64,000 nt of DNA from CAWATZ01 sp963784995 (GCA_963784995.1 CAWATZ010000013.1:682001-746000); one strand, 5' to 3'; positions 49,763-63,400 are shown, counted from the stretch's first letter. Program-made: numbers and translations. The notes: generated from the letters alone by a model not told the origin.

Positions 49763-52753
49763 TCAGCGGCGGGAACGAGCACGGCGGATGCCAGCGCGCG
49801 CCCAGAGGATGAGAGCTGCGATGGCGGTGCTCAACGCCAGCAATGGGATCATCACGCCGACCCAGGCGAACACCAGGGCGTTCAGCTCAAGCCAGACTGA
49901 CCAGAGGCTGCCCCGCACGTAGTGCTCCTCCACCTCCATGCGCCGCGCGTCGATCCACACGTGCAACAACCCATACACCGGCGGGATGAGAAGCCAGACG
50001 ACCACCAGGATCAGCGCCCCTTTTCTGCGTCGTCGCAACAGCAGCAGGGTAACCAGACCGAGCAACAGCGCCAGCGTGAGCGGCACGGTCCACAGATCGC
50101 CGGGGGGTCTCGCCTCGGCCCACGGCAGCGGCCGGGCGAATCGTGGATCGGACGGCAGCGGCGGATAGGTCGTTGCGGCGGGCAGTGCCGGATCGTACTT
50201 GCCTGCTGCGTCGGTCCGCAGTACGGGACGAACCAACGTGACCCCGGTCGGTTCGTCGATCAGCCAGGGAAAGTCTTCCCGGTGGTCGGTTGTGAGAATG
50301 GCGCGGGCGGCGTCGGAGGGCAGCCTTTCCGCAAGTCCGCGCCAGCGCACCGCACCGGTCTTGCCGTCCAGTCCCAGCAGATGATCGCCGTCGCGCATCA
50401 CGACCGTCGCCGGATGATCGGGCCCGGAGCGACGAATTTCCACCAGTGCGCTGGATCTCGTCGCCGCCGTCCAGTGCCACACCTGGCGCTGAACGTCACC
50501 TTGCCAGACACGGAGCACCCGGCCATTGAAGATGAGCACCTCATCCCGACCGTCTTCGTCGAGGTCGAAGGAGCGAACGTCGTGCAGTCGAACACGGTTG
50601 GCTGGCAGCTCGAAGTCCGCACGTCCGACGACCTGCCCCCCGCCAGCCAGCACGGTCAGTCGGCTGGCGTCCCGTTGCGTGGTGACGACGCAGACTGCGG
50701 ACCGACCTGCCAGACGGAGCACGACGGGGTTGGGCATCGGCTGTCGCTCTTCCGGTCGCCCGGCGTTGGCATCCGCTGCGGACCAGGACCATTTGCGGCT
50801 GCCGTCCGGCCCGTTCAGCGCCAGGACGTGCTGCTGCCCATCCGCGCCGTCCCCGATCATCACCACCTGGGGGACTCCGCTGCCGTCCAGGTCGCCAACG
50901 GCAGGCAATGCTCTTTGCTGCTGCTTGAACCACTCCCGGGCCGACTTCGACGTTGGCCCTTTCCAGAGGACCGAACCATCCTTGCCGCTGACCACCTGCA
51001 GGCATGCACTGGACAAGTGAAATCCCTCTTCCATCGGCGACCAGAAGACCAGGTCGCGCACGCCATCGCCATTGAGATCAACCAGGAGCGGCGACAGGTC
51101 ATGACTGCCCGAGCTGTATCCCTCCACGGACTGCGTCCAGCGCACCGCACCCGTTCGGTCGTTGAAGCACATCAGCTGAAGATTTGCAGTGCTGTCGTCG
51201 GGTTTAGTGCCGGTAAAGGCGGTCAGCACGTTTGGTTCGCCAGCGCCGGCCAGGTCGTGGCAGCTCAGCCAGGCCAGGTGGGAAATCTGGCGTTGGACGC
51301 CAAGGGGCGCAGACCAGAGCAGCTGGCCATCGCGTGCGGACAGGGCCTGCAAGTGCTGATCGCCGAGCGCCAGCAAGGCAGCCAGGTTGCTGCCGAGCGG
51401 CAGACACGTGACCTTGTCACCGCCGCGAACGAGCGCACTGGTCCATAGCGTTCGACCATCGCGCCCGGAGACCGCACGAATGCCGTTGCGATTCTCCGCC
51501 GCCTCGTCTTTCTTGATGAGGTCCGCAAAGCCGTCGCCATTGAGATCGGCGACGGCACGGGGATAATCGCCCCTGCTTCGCAACCGCTGCCACGTAGCCG
51601 GCGGCAATCCCCGCAGCGCCGAGAGCTTGCCGGTCCCATTGTCCCTCCTGGACGTGAAGCGGACGAGATCGGACAGACCATCGCCGTCCAGGTCGGCCAC
51701 GAATGGTTCAGCCGCGCCGGTCGCGTGATGGACGAGCTGGCCGCTGCCCGAGGCCAGGAGGAGCGTCCGCCAGCGCTTGACGTCTCCGCCGCGGTCTCCT
51801 GGAAAGGACACCAGCAGCAAGGGCCTTCCGTCCGGGCCGACCTGCCACCAGCGCAGCGGGGCGAGGTCGGGCAGCCCATCGAACTCCTCATGATCGAAGC
51901 CGATCGAGCGCTGGCAGCGCCAGAGCGGCGTACCGTCCTTTCCGGAGAGAGTCTCGACGTGCAGCAAGAATTCCTTCACGTACCAGCCGCCCCGATCCCT
52001 CCCCCTTGTGACGAGAGTGGCTGCGAATAGCTCACGATGGCCGTCACCGTTCAGGTCTTCGCCGACGATGAGCCGCACCATCTCCCCTGTGGTCCACAGC
52101 CGTTGCTTCCAGCGCGGCTGGCCGGTGGCCGCGTCGAGGACGCGCACCTCGAGGACGGATTCCGCAGATGCAACTTTTCGCTCCGTGGCGGTACGGCCCA
52201 CGACGATCACCTGCTGCTTGCCTCCCAGATCGGCGAGCACCGGTTCGTTCTTCGACCGCTTCGCTCCGAGAGGTTCCTGCCAGAGCGTCTTGCGCGTCGC
52301 CAGGTCCAGCGCTTCCAGAGTCGTGCTGTTCTCCTCCGACCGCTCAAACAGGAAGGCATTCGCCTGTCCCGGCCCGTGTGGATCGAGAGTCAGCGGTGGC
52401 TGCTCCGGCCTGGATCTCAGCTCGTGAGCTGGTCCCAGCAGCGCACCATTGCGAAGGTCCAGCGTGAGCAGTTGACCGGCACGGCTCACGTCAATCACTC
52501 GCTGGTCTGCGACCGCTCGAACGCAGAAAGCGAACGAGTTGCAGGACCAGTGCCGCTCTTCCCGGAGGTCCTGCGGGCTGGTCCACAATGTCTTCCCGGT
52601 ACGGCCGTCGATGGCCTGGACAGCGTCATTCACGACTGCCAGGACATCCCCCTGTCCCTTGCCCGTGCGGTCCACGATGACCGGGAGCTGTGGCCGCCTC
52701 GGAGCTGTGACGGGCCTTCCGGGACGCTTCGGCGGCCGCCGAAATCGGGCCAC
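49763..52753 (-). CDS. PQQ/FG-GAP propeller and membrane domain, likely C-terminal part of the kinase at 52630
   Basis: Protein sequence of about 990 aa without its own signal peptide. Repeats of integrin-type (DLNGDGFADLI, DLDGDGLSDLVRFTS, DLNGDGVRDLVFWS, DLDEDGRDEVLIFNGR) and PQQ-type (GRTGKTLWTS, SGRDGRTLWTSALV) blades make two or three propellers. The C-terminus has several membrane helices (LTLALLLGLVTLLLL, ALILVVVWLLIPPVYGLLHV). The ATG at 52753 begins with non-conserved residues and there is no good start. The frame of the kinase at 52630 ends where this begins to be meaningful, so the two are probably one broken gene. Confidence 0.8.
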   Translation of the reverse strand: MARFRRPPKRPGRPVTAPRRPQLPVIVDRTGKGQGDVLAVVNDAVQAIDGRTGKTLWTSPQDLREERHWSCNSFAFCVRAVADQRVIDVSRAGQLLTLDLRNGALLGPAHELRSRPEQPPLTLDPHGPGQANAFLFERSEENSTTLEALDLATRKTLWQEPLGAKRSKNEPVLADLGGKQQVIVVGRTATERKVASAESVLEVRVLDAATGQPRWKQRLWTTGEMVRLIVGEDLNGDGHRELFAATLVTRGRDRGGWYVKEFLLHVETLSGKDGTPLWRCQRSIGFDHEEFDGLPDLAPLRWWQVGPDGRPLLLVSFPGDRGGDVKRWRTLLLASGSGQLVHHATGAAEPFVADLDGDGLSDLVRFTSRRDNGTGKLSALRGLPPATWQRLRSRGDYPRAVADLNGDGFADLIKKDEAAENRNGIRAVSGRDGRTLWTSALVRGGDKVTCLPLGSNLAALLALGDQHLQALSARDGQLLWSAPLGVQRQISHLAWLSCHDLAGAGEPNVLTAFTGTKPDDSTANLQLMCFNDRTGAVRWTQSVEGYSSGSHDLSPLLVDLNGDGVRDLVFWSPMEEGFHLSSACLQVVSGKDGSVLWKGPTSKSAREWFKQQQRALPAVGDLDGSGVPQVVMIGDGADGQQHVLALNGPDGSRKWSWSAADANAGRPEERQPMPNPVVLRLAGRSAVCVVTTQRDASRLTVLAGGGQVVGRADFELPANRVRLHDVRSFDLDEDGRDEVLIFNGRVLRVWQGDVQRQVWHWTAATRSSALVEIRRSGPDHPATVVMRDGDHLLGLDGKTGAVRWRGLAERLPSDAARAILTTDHREDFPWLIDEPTGVTLVRPVLRTDAAGKYDPALPAATTYPPLPSDPRFARPLPWAEARPPGDLWTVPLTLALLLGLVTLLLLRRRRKGALILVVVWLLIPPVYGLLHVWIDARRMEVEEHYVRGSLWSVWLELNALVFAWVGVMIPLLALSTAIAALILWARAGIRRARSRR

Positions 52754-54270
52754 CGACGGGCCTTCCGGGACGCTTCGGCGATGATCGGCTGGTCCTCCTG
52801 GGACAGACTCGTCTGCCAGATGACCTTGCCCGTGGCCGCTTCCACGCGCCGGATGCTCTTCGCCGCGGTGATGATGACGTCAGTGCGGCCCTCCAGGGTG
52901 AGCAGGTTGTGCCGCTCTTGCTCCGCGAGTTCGATCGGAGCGCCGAGCCGGCGGTCGTCGAGGCGGATGTCAAAGCGCTGCTCTGGGCCGCGTTCCACCG
53001 TGAGCAGGTAAGTCTCGCTGAGGACCGTCGGTTCCGTGGACGACAGGCGAACGCGATACTCACCCGCCGGGAGAGACACCGGCTGCTGTGTTGGCACAGT
53101 GAACGCCGGCAGGACCAGTTCCTCGCGGTCCCCGGCCAGCACTTCCGCGACCAGGGCGGTCGAGCTGTCTGTCGTGAGGACGATCCGGCCGAGCTTGCTC
53201 TCCTGGTAGTAGCGCAAGCCTTGGACGGCAGCAAGGACCAGCAGCAGGGTCACGAGCATGCTGCCGAGGGTCAGGCCGAGTCCGCGCCGCCGTTTCCACA
53301 GCCAGCGGCTGGCGCGTTCGCCGAAGCTGACGGGGCGGGCCTGGATCGGCTCGTCGGTCAGCCAGCGTTCGAGGTCGTCGGCCAGTGCTTTGGCCGACTC
53401 GTAGCGCCGCTCCGGCTCCTTGGCCAGGCACTTCAGACAGATGGTTTCCAGGTCGCGGTCGATCCGGGCGTTGAGACTGCGCGGCGGAGTCGGCTCTTGT
53501 TCGCGCACTTGCACGAGCAGGTCCACGAGATTGTCGCCGTGAAACGGCGGCTGACCGGTAAGCAGTTCATACAGGATGGCGCCGAGCGCATAAACGTCGA
53601 TGGCCGTGGTCAGCCCCTTTTTGCCGGCGGCCTGCTCGGGAGCCATGTACGCCGGCGTGCCGACGATGGCGCCGGACGCGGTCTCGCTGGGCCGTTCCAG
53701 ACGTTTGGCGAGGCCGAAGTCGGTGACGTGCGGAACGTAGGTCAGGCTTTCCAGCCTGACAGCCTCAACGTCAGGCTGGAAAGCCTGACCTGCAGAGAGC
53801 AGCACGTTTCCCGGCTTCAGATCGCGGTGCAGCACGCCCCGCTGATGGGCATGATGCACCGCCTGCGCCACCGTCGTCAGCAGCCGCACGGCCTGGCGTG
53901 GCTGCCGGCGCACTTCCTCCATGCGTGCCGCCAGGCTGCCGCCCTCGATCAGCTTCATGCTGAAGTAGTGCTGGCCTTCGTGTTCGCCAACCTCGTAGAT
54001 GGGCACGATGTTCGGATGATCCAGCGCGGCCGCGGACTCGGCTTCGGTGCGAAAGCGTGCCACGTCGCCGGGCGAGGCGAGCTGTCCGGCGAGGATCATC
54101 TTGACGGCAACGATGCGATTGAGGCTTTTCTGCCGGGCCTTCCAGACGACACCCATGCCACCGCGGGCGATCTCCTCCAGCAGTTCGTAGTCGCCGAAGG
54201 AACGTGGCAGCGCGGCAGGCGGGACACTCGAGAGGTGCGGCAGAGTGGCGTCCTGGGTGGTGTCGCTCAT
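52630..54270 (-). CDS. Ser/Thr protein kinase (N-terminal part of a kinase-propeller fusion)
   Basis: ATG at 54270. Kinase: EEIARGGMGVVWKARQKSLN, VKMILAGQLASPG, GVLHRDLKPGNVLL, TDFGLAKRLERP, MAPEQAAGKK, LKCLAKEPERRYESAKALAD. A membrane helix (LGLTLGSMLVTLLLVLAAVQG) and a ~190-residue region follow. It should continue with the propeller of the gene at 49763 but runs out of frame at the 46-base duplication around 52709-52780. A palindromic repeat adds ~20 residues between the catalytic loop and the DFG motif. The kinase has all canonical motifs otherwise. Confidence 0.9.
   Translation of the reverse strand: MSDTTQDATLPHLSSVPPAALPRSFGDYELLEEIARGGMGVVWKARQKSLNRIVAVKMILAGQLASPGDVARFRTEAESAAALDHPNIVPIYEVGEHEGQHYFSMKLIEGGSLAARMEEVRRQPRQAVRLLTTVAQAVHHAHQRGVLHRDLKPGNVLLSAGQAFQPDVEAVRLESLTYVPHVTDFGLAKRLERPSETASGAIVGTPAYMAPEQAAGKKGLTTAIDVYALGAILYELLTGQPPFHGDNLVDLLVQVREQEPTPPRSLNARIDRDLETICLKCLAKEPERRYESAKALADDLERWLTDEPIQARPVSFGERASRWLWKRRRGLGLTLGSMLVTLLLVLAAVQGLRYYQESKLGRIVLTTDSSTALVAEVLAGDREELVLPAFTVPTQQPVSLPAGEYRVRLSSTEPTVLSETYLLTVERGPEQRFDIRLDDRRLGAPIELAEQERHNLLTLEGRTDVIITAAKSIRRVEAATGKVIWQTSLSQEDQPIIAEASRKARRWPDFGGRRSVPEGPSQLRGGHSSRSSWTARARDRGMSWQS
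52709..52780. repeat. 46-base direct duplication at a frame break
   Basis: The 26-base string starting GACGGGCCTTCCGGGACGCT occurs at 52709 and again at 52755, so the unit is 46 bases, not a multiple of three. It lies exactly where the kinase frame ends and the propeller frame takes over. Removing one unit puts the kinase in the third frame, not in the propeller frame, so another one-base change is also needed. Confidence 0.75.
53740..53790. repeat. palindromic repeat in frame in the kinase gene
   Basis: Arms GGTCAGGCTTTCCAGCCTGA and complement (ending 53790), loop of nine bases. Read on the minus strand it gives GQAFQPDVEAVRLESLTY, inserted in the loop between NVLL and VTDFGLA of the kinase, a site where kinases normally have four to six residues. 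Confidence 0.85.
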
Positions 54271-54337
54271 GGCTGACTCGCGTGACGGGGACCGTTCCTC
54301 TCTCCAGGCGGTCATTGTAGCCGCCACGTGCACCTTG

Positions 54338-57766
<3,429 letters not shown>

Positions 57767-57878
57767 GGGCCAGCCTCTTCCATGCCTCCAGGGACGGTGT
57801 GTTCCCGGTGGGGATGGGATCTTCTTATGATCCGAGCCCCTGCAGGGGCAACCGATCCCACGGAAGCAGCGGCAGGAA

Positions 57879-58325
57879 TCAGAAATCGAGGGTGAAAGAC
57901 TTGCCGGGGCCGTCCAGGAACAGCTTGCACTGGAAGAGGATGTCCAGGCCGATGAGGCAAGCTGCATTGGGTAAGTGATGACTGAGTTCCATGACGAGTA
58001 GGCTGGGTACGTGGAGCATAGGTCCGCCGGGGTTCCTGGCGTCACTGATAGCCAGGCGGACCTGGAAAATGTCCACCGTGACGGGACCACCAGCGGTTTG
58101 CGTTGTCCTTTGATACTGCTTCGGGATTCCAAGCGCTTGAAGGATCGAGGTGTGAACGCACGTTATGTCGCTCGCGGTATCGAGCAGTCCCCGTACCTCG
58201 ATCGCATCAGGGATCTTTTGGCCAGCCGCCCGGAGAGTGGCAGCTTCCCCAGCATCGACCCCAATCAACACGTCAACAGGCAGCCCATCCGGGCTGGTTG
58301 GGAATGTCAACTGTGGCATCGGCAA
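57879..58325 (-). CDS. retropepsin-like aspartic protease-fold protein
   Basis: Protein of 148 aa. It has the single aspartic-protease motif in the form VRGLLDTASDITCVH (D49, where the usual D-T/S-G becomes D-T-A) followed by the hydrophobic turn LIGLDILFQCKLFLDG, as in the retropepsin family. One such chain would need to dimerise to be active. It overlaps the DUF5678-like gene upstream by 19 bases, so they are coupled. Function in the cell unknown. Confidence 0.7.
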   Translation of the reverse strand: MPMPQLTFPTSPDGLPVDVLIGVDAGEAATLRAAGQKIPDAIEVRGLLDTASDITCVHTSILQALGIPKQYQRTTQTAGGPVTVDIFQVRLAISDARNPGGPMLHVPSLLVMELSHHLPNAACLIGLDILFQCKLFLDGPGKSFTLDF

Positions 58326-59038
58326 TAGGACAGGGGCGTCCTGAGCAGAGGTTCACGGGTTTGGATCTGGTGAATCAGGACTGGCTGCCTAAGGAACTTC
58401 TGCAAGGCTACTGCTCTGGCTTCCCCTGCTGTGTCCCAGAGACCGATTATTGCTTCTCCCTTGATCAACACATACTTGCCTTCCAGTCCTTCCGCCAGTA
58501 ACCGGCCCACTTCCCGGCGGTAGAAGTCCCACTCCTCGGCGAGCGGAGTATTGGGGACCGAGGGGGGAAGCTCGCTATAGTGAATCGTGTTCCGTGGGGA
58601 CAGTTTCCTTTCGGGATTCTTCGCTCGAGATCGCATCAGCGTTTCCCGATCCATGTCCATCAAGAGATCAACAAGCCAGGCGGGCGGATTGTCTGGGTTG
58701 ATGGGAGAGCCGGGCGGGTATGGGTGGTTTCCGGCCGGATCGGGGACGCCCGCATAGGCCAGGGGAGTCCGGTACAGTGGTGTGCAGGTGAGGATTTTCT
58801 GAATCAAAACAGGTTGATCCGGATATTGCTGCTTGGCCGCTTCGTAGGCGTCGGCATACCAGTCCCAGATGCCGATGATCTCTTCTCCCTTGATCAGCGC
58901 ATACTTGCCTTCCAGACCTTCGGCCAGCAACCGGCCCACTTCGCGCCGGTAACAATCCCACTCTTTTGCGATGGGGTCGCTGGCAATGATAGGGCCCAGC
59001 TCGCTGTAGTGAATGGCGTCCCGCGGCGTCTCGTTCAT
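58307..59038 (-). CDS. protein with two tandem DUF5678-like modules
   Basis: Protein of 243 aa from an ATG at 59038. Two copies of a ~75-residue module: RREVGRLLAEGLEGKYALIK-GEEIIGIWDWYADAYEAA, and EVGRLLAEGLEGKYVLIKGE-AIIGLWDTAGEA. Each begins with IHYSEL and resembles DUF5678, found near aspartic-protease-like genes in other bacteria. It has no membrane segment. The coupling to the retropepsin-like gene suggests a partner or substrate. Confidence 0.7.
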   Translation of the reverse strand: MNETPRDAIHYSELGPIIASDPIAKEWDCYRREVGRLLAEGLEGKYALIKGEEIIGIWDWYADAYEAAKQQYPDQPVLIQKILTCTPLYRTPLAYAGVPDPAGNHPYPPGSPINPDNPPAWLVDLLMDMDRETLMRSRAKNPERKLSPRNTIHYSELPPSVPNTPLAEEWDFYRREVGRLLAEGLEGKYVLIKGEAIIGLWDTAGEARAVALQKFLRQPVLIHQIQTREPLLRTPLSYCRCHS

Positions 59039-59177
59039 CTCGACCTCCTTTCCCCGCTCATGATACCCTGGAGGGCCGCATGAAAACCACGCCGATCTGC
59101 CATGGCCGCACCTTCCAGCTGGCCCTTCCCTTATTTCTCCTTTGCCAGATCCTTCTTCTCGCCAATGTCCGCAACGC

Positions 59178-59302
59178 TCACTCCCCCGCTCCGCTCGGCT
59201 CTTCCTCGCTGGCTGGAGCAAACCCACGCCGCATGGTGTTCTCGGTGATCGTCCGCGGCAGCACGAATTGCAGCAGGGAGTCCGGACCGCCCGCCTTGCT
59301 GA
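59178..59302 (-). pseudogene. fragment of a putA 3' end
   Basis: About 125 bases, near 92% identical by eye to the 3' end of putA at 60426-60550. Read on the minus strand it gives the PutA C-terminus SKAGGPDSLLQFVLPRTITE-NTMRRGFAPASEEEPSGAGE and a stop, with few amino-acid changes. Nothing upstream continues the gene; instead the Shedu-like gene ends 35 bases away. The gap 59039-59177 shows nothing more. Confidence 0.85.
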
Positions 59303-59336
59303 TAATGCACCAGCACCCTGACCCGATGTGAAAGAC

Positions 59337-59972
59337 TTACGTGCCCGCATTTTCGGCCACCGTGAACCTGTCGAGGCGGAAGAGCAGGTCTTCCACGAGC
59401 TGATCGTAAGTCACACAGAGGACGTGCTTGGAGTTCACGACAACGTGTTCCTGCCGCCACTCCAACCGCATCCGTTCCCCGGCCTGCAAGTGCTGCTCCC
59501 GGCCAATGATCAGCACGCCCGCGTACTGGATCGACCGCTTTCCGAAGCGCGCCTCCATGTCGGGGGTGTCGGTCATGACGTGGAGCTTGCAGAACCAGTC
59601 AATGATCTGGCTGAAGCCTGCATCGAACCGGGAAGACCAGATCCGCGTTGCCTTTCGCCCCTGTTTGACAAACACACTGTTGGGGCGGGCATCCTCGTAT
59701 TCCACGAAGGTGTATGCCTTTCGCACCTGATCTCCGATCGCGAAGTCACACCGGAAGTCGCCAAAAATCGGATATTCCCAGGCCAGGAGGTCTGGCCAAC
59801 GGAGTGAGGAATTGTAGTGCCCCACCAGGGCTCGAAGGTGCAATCGCGGCTCGAAGAAATCATGGAATACCTTCTCGTGGAGGTCTGCCGAACCGTCCAG
59901 AAGGGCTTTCAACTCTTGCACCTCGGTCCGGCAGATGGTCAGGTCGAGGGCATGCGACTTGAACTCGGGCAT
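59337..59972 (-). CDS. DUF4263 (Shedu-like) nuclease-fold protein
   Basis: Protein of 211 aa. The core GDFRCDFAIGDQVRKAYTFV-EYEDARPNSVF, then SRFDAGFSQIIDWFCKL and YAGVLIIGR, matches DUF4263, the PD-(D/E)XK-type nuclease domain of Shedu defence proteins. The active-site acids would be D and E in CDFAIG and VEYED; the usual lysine after the Glu is not evident. It begins 3 bases after the stop of the small gene upstream. By family it may act in phage defence; that is inference. Confidence 0.7.
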   Translation of the reverse strand: MPEFKSHALDLTICRTEVQELKALLDGSADLHEKVFHDFFEPRLHLRALVGHYNSSLRWPDLLAWEYPIFGDFRCDFAIGDQVRKAYTFVEYEDARPNSVFVKQGRKATRIWSSRFDAGFSQIIDWFCKLHVMTDTPDMEARFGKRSIQYAGVLIIGREQHLQAGERMRLEWRQEHVVVNSKHVLCVTYDQLVEDLLFRLDRFTVAENAGT

Positions 59973-59975
59973 CCG

Positions 59976-60287
59976 TCACCGTTTTCCATTGCCTGAGCCA
60001 GCGGCTAATGCCGCGAAGAATTTCAGCGTATCCTGTGAGACAAGATCCAACACCTCCGGGAGCTGTCCTTCCCCAGCGCGGACAATCGCACGAAAGCTCT
60101 CGGTTACCTTCACAAGGTATTCCGCCGGATCGCCCGGCAGCCTCCTGGCCCCTTGCGCGGTCCACTGCTCCACGGGGGTGGCTGCTAGCGCCGCGAGACT
60201 TTCCTTCACTTGCGCCTGCTCTTCTGGGTCCAATTGCCAAAGCGCCATCAAGGCACGCCGGTGATACGTGTACTTACCGGTTTCCAT
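59976..60287 (-). CDS. small RelE-like hypothetical protein
   Basis: Protein of 103 aa from an ATG at 60287. HRRALMALWQLDPEEQAQVK and the C-terminal FRAIVRAGEGQLPEVLDLVS-QDTLKFF have the pattern of short RelE/ParE-like proteins, but catalytic residues are unclear. It is the first gene of a pair with the Shedu-like nuclease. A gap of 138 bases separates it from putA. Confidence 0.55.
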   Translation of the reverse strand: METGKYTYHRRALMALWQLDPEEQAQVKESLAALAATPVEQWTAQGARRLPGDPAEYLVKVTESFRAIVRAGEGQLPEVLDLVSQDTLKFFAALAAGSGNGKR

Positions 60288-60425
60288 GCTTCACCTCTGG
60301 TTCGCCCGCCTGTGCCGCCAGGCTCGTCTTTCTTCGCGTCTGGAAACGCCAATGGCAATTGTACTCGCCTGAAGGAGTCGCCTTCAAGGAACGGATTGGC
60401 CAGGGCAGCGCTGCCGCCTCCACCT

Positions 60426-63400
60426 TCACTCCCCCGCGCCGCTCGGCTCCTCCTCGCTGCTGGGAGCAAACCCGCGCCGCATCGTGTTCTCGGTGATCGT
60501 CCGCGGCAGCACGAATTGCAGCAGGTAATCCGGACCGCCCGCCTTGCTGCCGATGCCCGACAGCTTGAAGCCGCCGAACGGCTGCCGATCCACCAGCGCC
60601 CCCGTGATCTTGCGATTGACGTACAGGTTGCCCACCCGGAACTCCCGCCGCACCCGGGCGATGTTGGCCGGGCTGCGCGAGTACAGGCCCCCCGTCAGGG
60701 CGTAGGGCGTCCCGTTGGCCACCTCCAGGGCGTGCGTCAGATCGCGGACCTTGATCACCGCCAGCACCGGGCCGAAGATCTCTTCCTGGGCCAGGCTGCT
60801 CGTCGGCGGCACCTCCGCGAAGACGTGCGGAGCGACGTAAAAGCCCTCGCGCGCCAGTCCGCCCAGTTCGCCGCTGTAGGCCAGCCGGGCCTCGCTCTTG
60901 CTCTTCTCGATCGTCCGGAGGATGCGCTGCTGGGCCTCCTCGTCGATCACCGGGCCGACCGTGCAGCCGGGGTCCTCGGCGGGCAGCACCCGCAGGCTGG
61001 CGGTCGCGTCGATCAGCCGGGCCAGGAAGGCGTCGTACAGCGTCTCCGGCACCAGCACCCGGCTACAGGCCGAGCACTTCTGTCCCGCGTAGCCGAACGC
61101 GCTGGCGGCGACGCCGTGGATGGCCTCGTCCAGGTCGGCGTCGTCGTCGATGATGAGGGCGTTCTTGCCGCCCATCTCGGCGATCACCCGCTTGACGTGC
61201 GTCTGGCCGGCCACGGTCTCGGCCGCTTGCCGGTTGATCGCCAGACCGACGTTGCGCGAGCCGGTGAAGGCGATCAGGTCCACGTCGGGATGATTGACCA
61301 GCACCGGCCCGACCTCCTCGCCGACGCCCGGCAGCAGGTTGACCACGCCCGGCGGCAGGCCGGCCTCCTGGAAGACCTCCATCAGCTTGGCCCCGATCAC
61401 CGCCGACTGCTCGGCCGGCTTCATCACGACCGTGTTGCCGGTCACCAGGGCCGCGGTGGTCATGCCGGTCAGGATGGCCAGCGGGAAGTTCCACGGGGCA
61501 ATCACCACGACGATGCCGCGCGGCTCGTAGAAGTAACAGTTGTCCTCGCCCGGCACGTTGCGCAGCCGGGGCTGGGACAGGCGGAGCATCTCCTGGGCGT
61601 AGTAGTTGCAGTAATCGATGGCCTCGGCCACGTCGGCGTCAGCCTCGCGCCAGGGCTTGCCGCACTCGCAGACTTGCCACGCCGCCAGCTCGAAGCGGCG
61701 CCGCTGCATGATCCGGGCCGCCTGGAACAGATACTCGGCTCGCCGGCTCGGATCGGTGTCTCGCCAGCCAGGGAATGCCGACTTCGCCGCGGCGATGGCC
61801 TCACGGGCCTGTTCGGGCGAGGACCGGGCGAACCGGCCGACCACCTGGGTTTTGTGCGAGGGATTGAGCGAGGGCAGCCAGGCCGGGGCGGACAGCGGCT
61901 TGTTGCTGAGGACAGCCGGGTAGTCGCGGCCCAGCATCTCGCCCACCTGCCGCAGTGCCGTCTGCATCGCCTGGCGCATGTCCTCGCGGCGGAAATCGGT
62001 CAGCGGCTCCTCGTGGAAGGTGGGCGTTTCGGGGAACGTCTGGCGAGGGGTGGTTGGGACAGTCGTTTCGCCGTTGTGTCCGGGATGGGTCGTCGCTTTC
62101 ATGGCTCTCCTGTGATGGTTCGCGTTCTGCTGTTGCGGATTGGCGAGCAGACGCGACTCGGGAATGTTCTCCTTGAAGCTGGCCCGCAGGAAGGAATCGT
62201 TGGCCGTGTTCTCCAGCAGCCGGCGGACCAGGTAGGCCATGCCCGGCAGCAGCTGGCCATAGGGCACGTAGACCCGCACCCGCTGGCCCATGCTCACCAG
62301 GGCCTGCTTGATCGGATCGGCCATGCCGTAGAGCATCTGGATCTCGAAACTCCTGGGCTCTACGTCCAGCACCTGGGCGCAGGCCAGGGCGTGGGCCAGG
62401 CTGCGGACGTTGTGGCTGCCGAAGGCCGGCCGCAGCCAGCGGTAATTCTCCAGCAGGAAGCGGGTCAGCCGTTCGTAGGCGGCGTCGGACTGCCATTTGC
62501 GCTGCCAGACGGGAATGGGCCAGCCCATCTGCCGGGCCAGGATGGTCTCGTAATCCCAGTACGCCCCCTTGACCAGCCGAACCCAGACCGGTGTGCCGCG
62601 CTGCTCGGCCCAGACCCGCAACCGGGCCAGGTCGTCGGCCGTGTCGCGCAGGTAGGCCTGGATGGCGATGCCGACGTGCGGCCAGTCGCGGAACTCGTCC
62701 TCCAGCAGGATTTCCTGAAAGATCTGGAGGGTGACGTCCTTGTGGGCGTACTGCTCCATGTCAAAGTTGACGAAGGCGCGATTGTCCTGTGCCGCCTGGA
62801 GCAGCGGCCGGAGCCGGGCCTTGACGGCCCGGCCGCTGCCATCGGGATCGATCGGGTCGAACTGGCTGTACAGCGCCGACAGCTTGACCGAGACGTTGAC
62901 GCGCGGCAGCTCGCCCTGGAAATCGCGGTCGATGCGCTCATTGGCGGGCCAGGTATTGACGGCCTTGCTCAGGCCGTTGATCAGCTCCAGATACTCGGCC
63001 TGAGATTGCTCCGCTTCCGGTTCAGTAATGGTGGCCTCACCGAGCAGATCGACGGTGAAGGCCAGCGACTGGCGGCGCAGCCGGGCCACGGCCTGGATCG
63101 CTTCCGGGATGTTGCTACCGGCGATGAATTTGCGCGCCAGCCGGCGGGCCGAGGCCCGCGCCACCCAGGCCAGGGCGTTGCCGAGGGGGCCAGTCGAGGG
63201 CAGCACGCGCAAACCGCGCTGCAACCAGGCGGGCAGACGGTCGTGGACCTCGCCGAAGTATTCGCGCAGATGGCGGGTGATGTCGGCGCCCGAGCGCAGG
63301 GTCGGCAGGGCGTCCACGAAGCGGAACAGCTGGACCTTGATGGCCTCGTCGCCCATGCTCCATTCCATGAGTTCCTCGTCCCACCAGGCTGGCGTGAGAG

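Noticed and set aside
59080..59331. Plus-strand ORF with a hydrophobic start
   Set aside because: Most of it is antisense to the putA fragment; no ribosome site and no homology.
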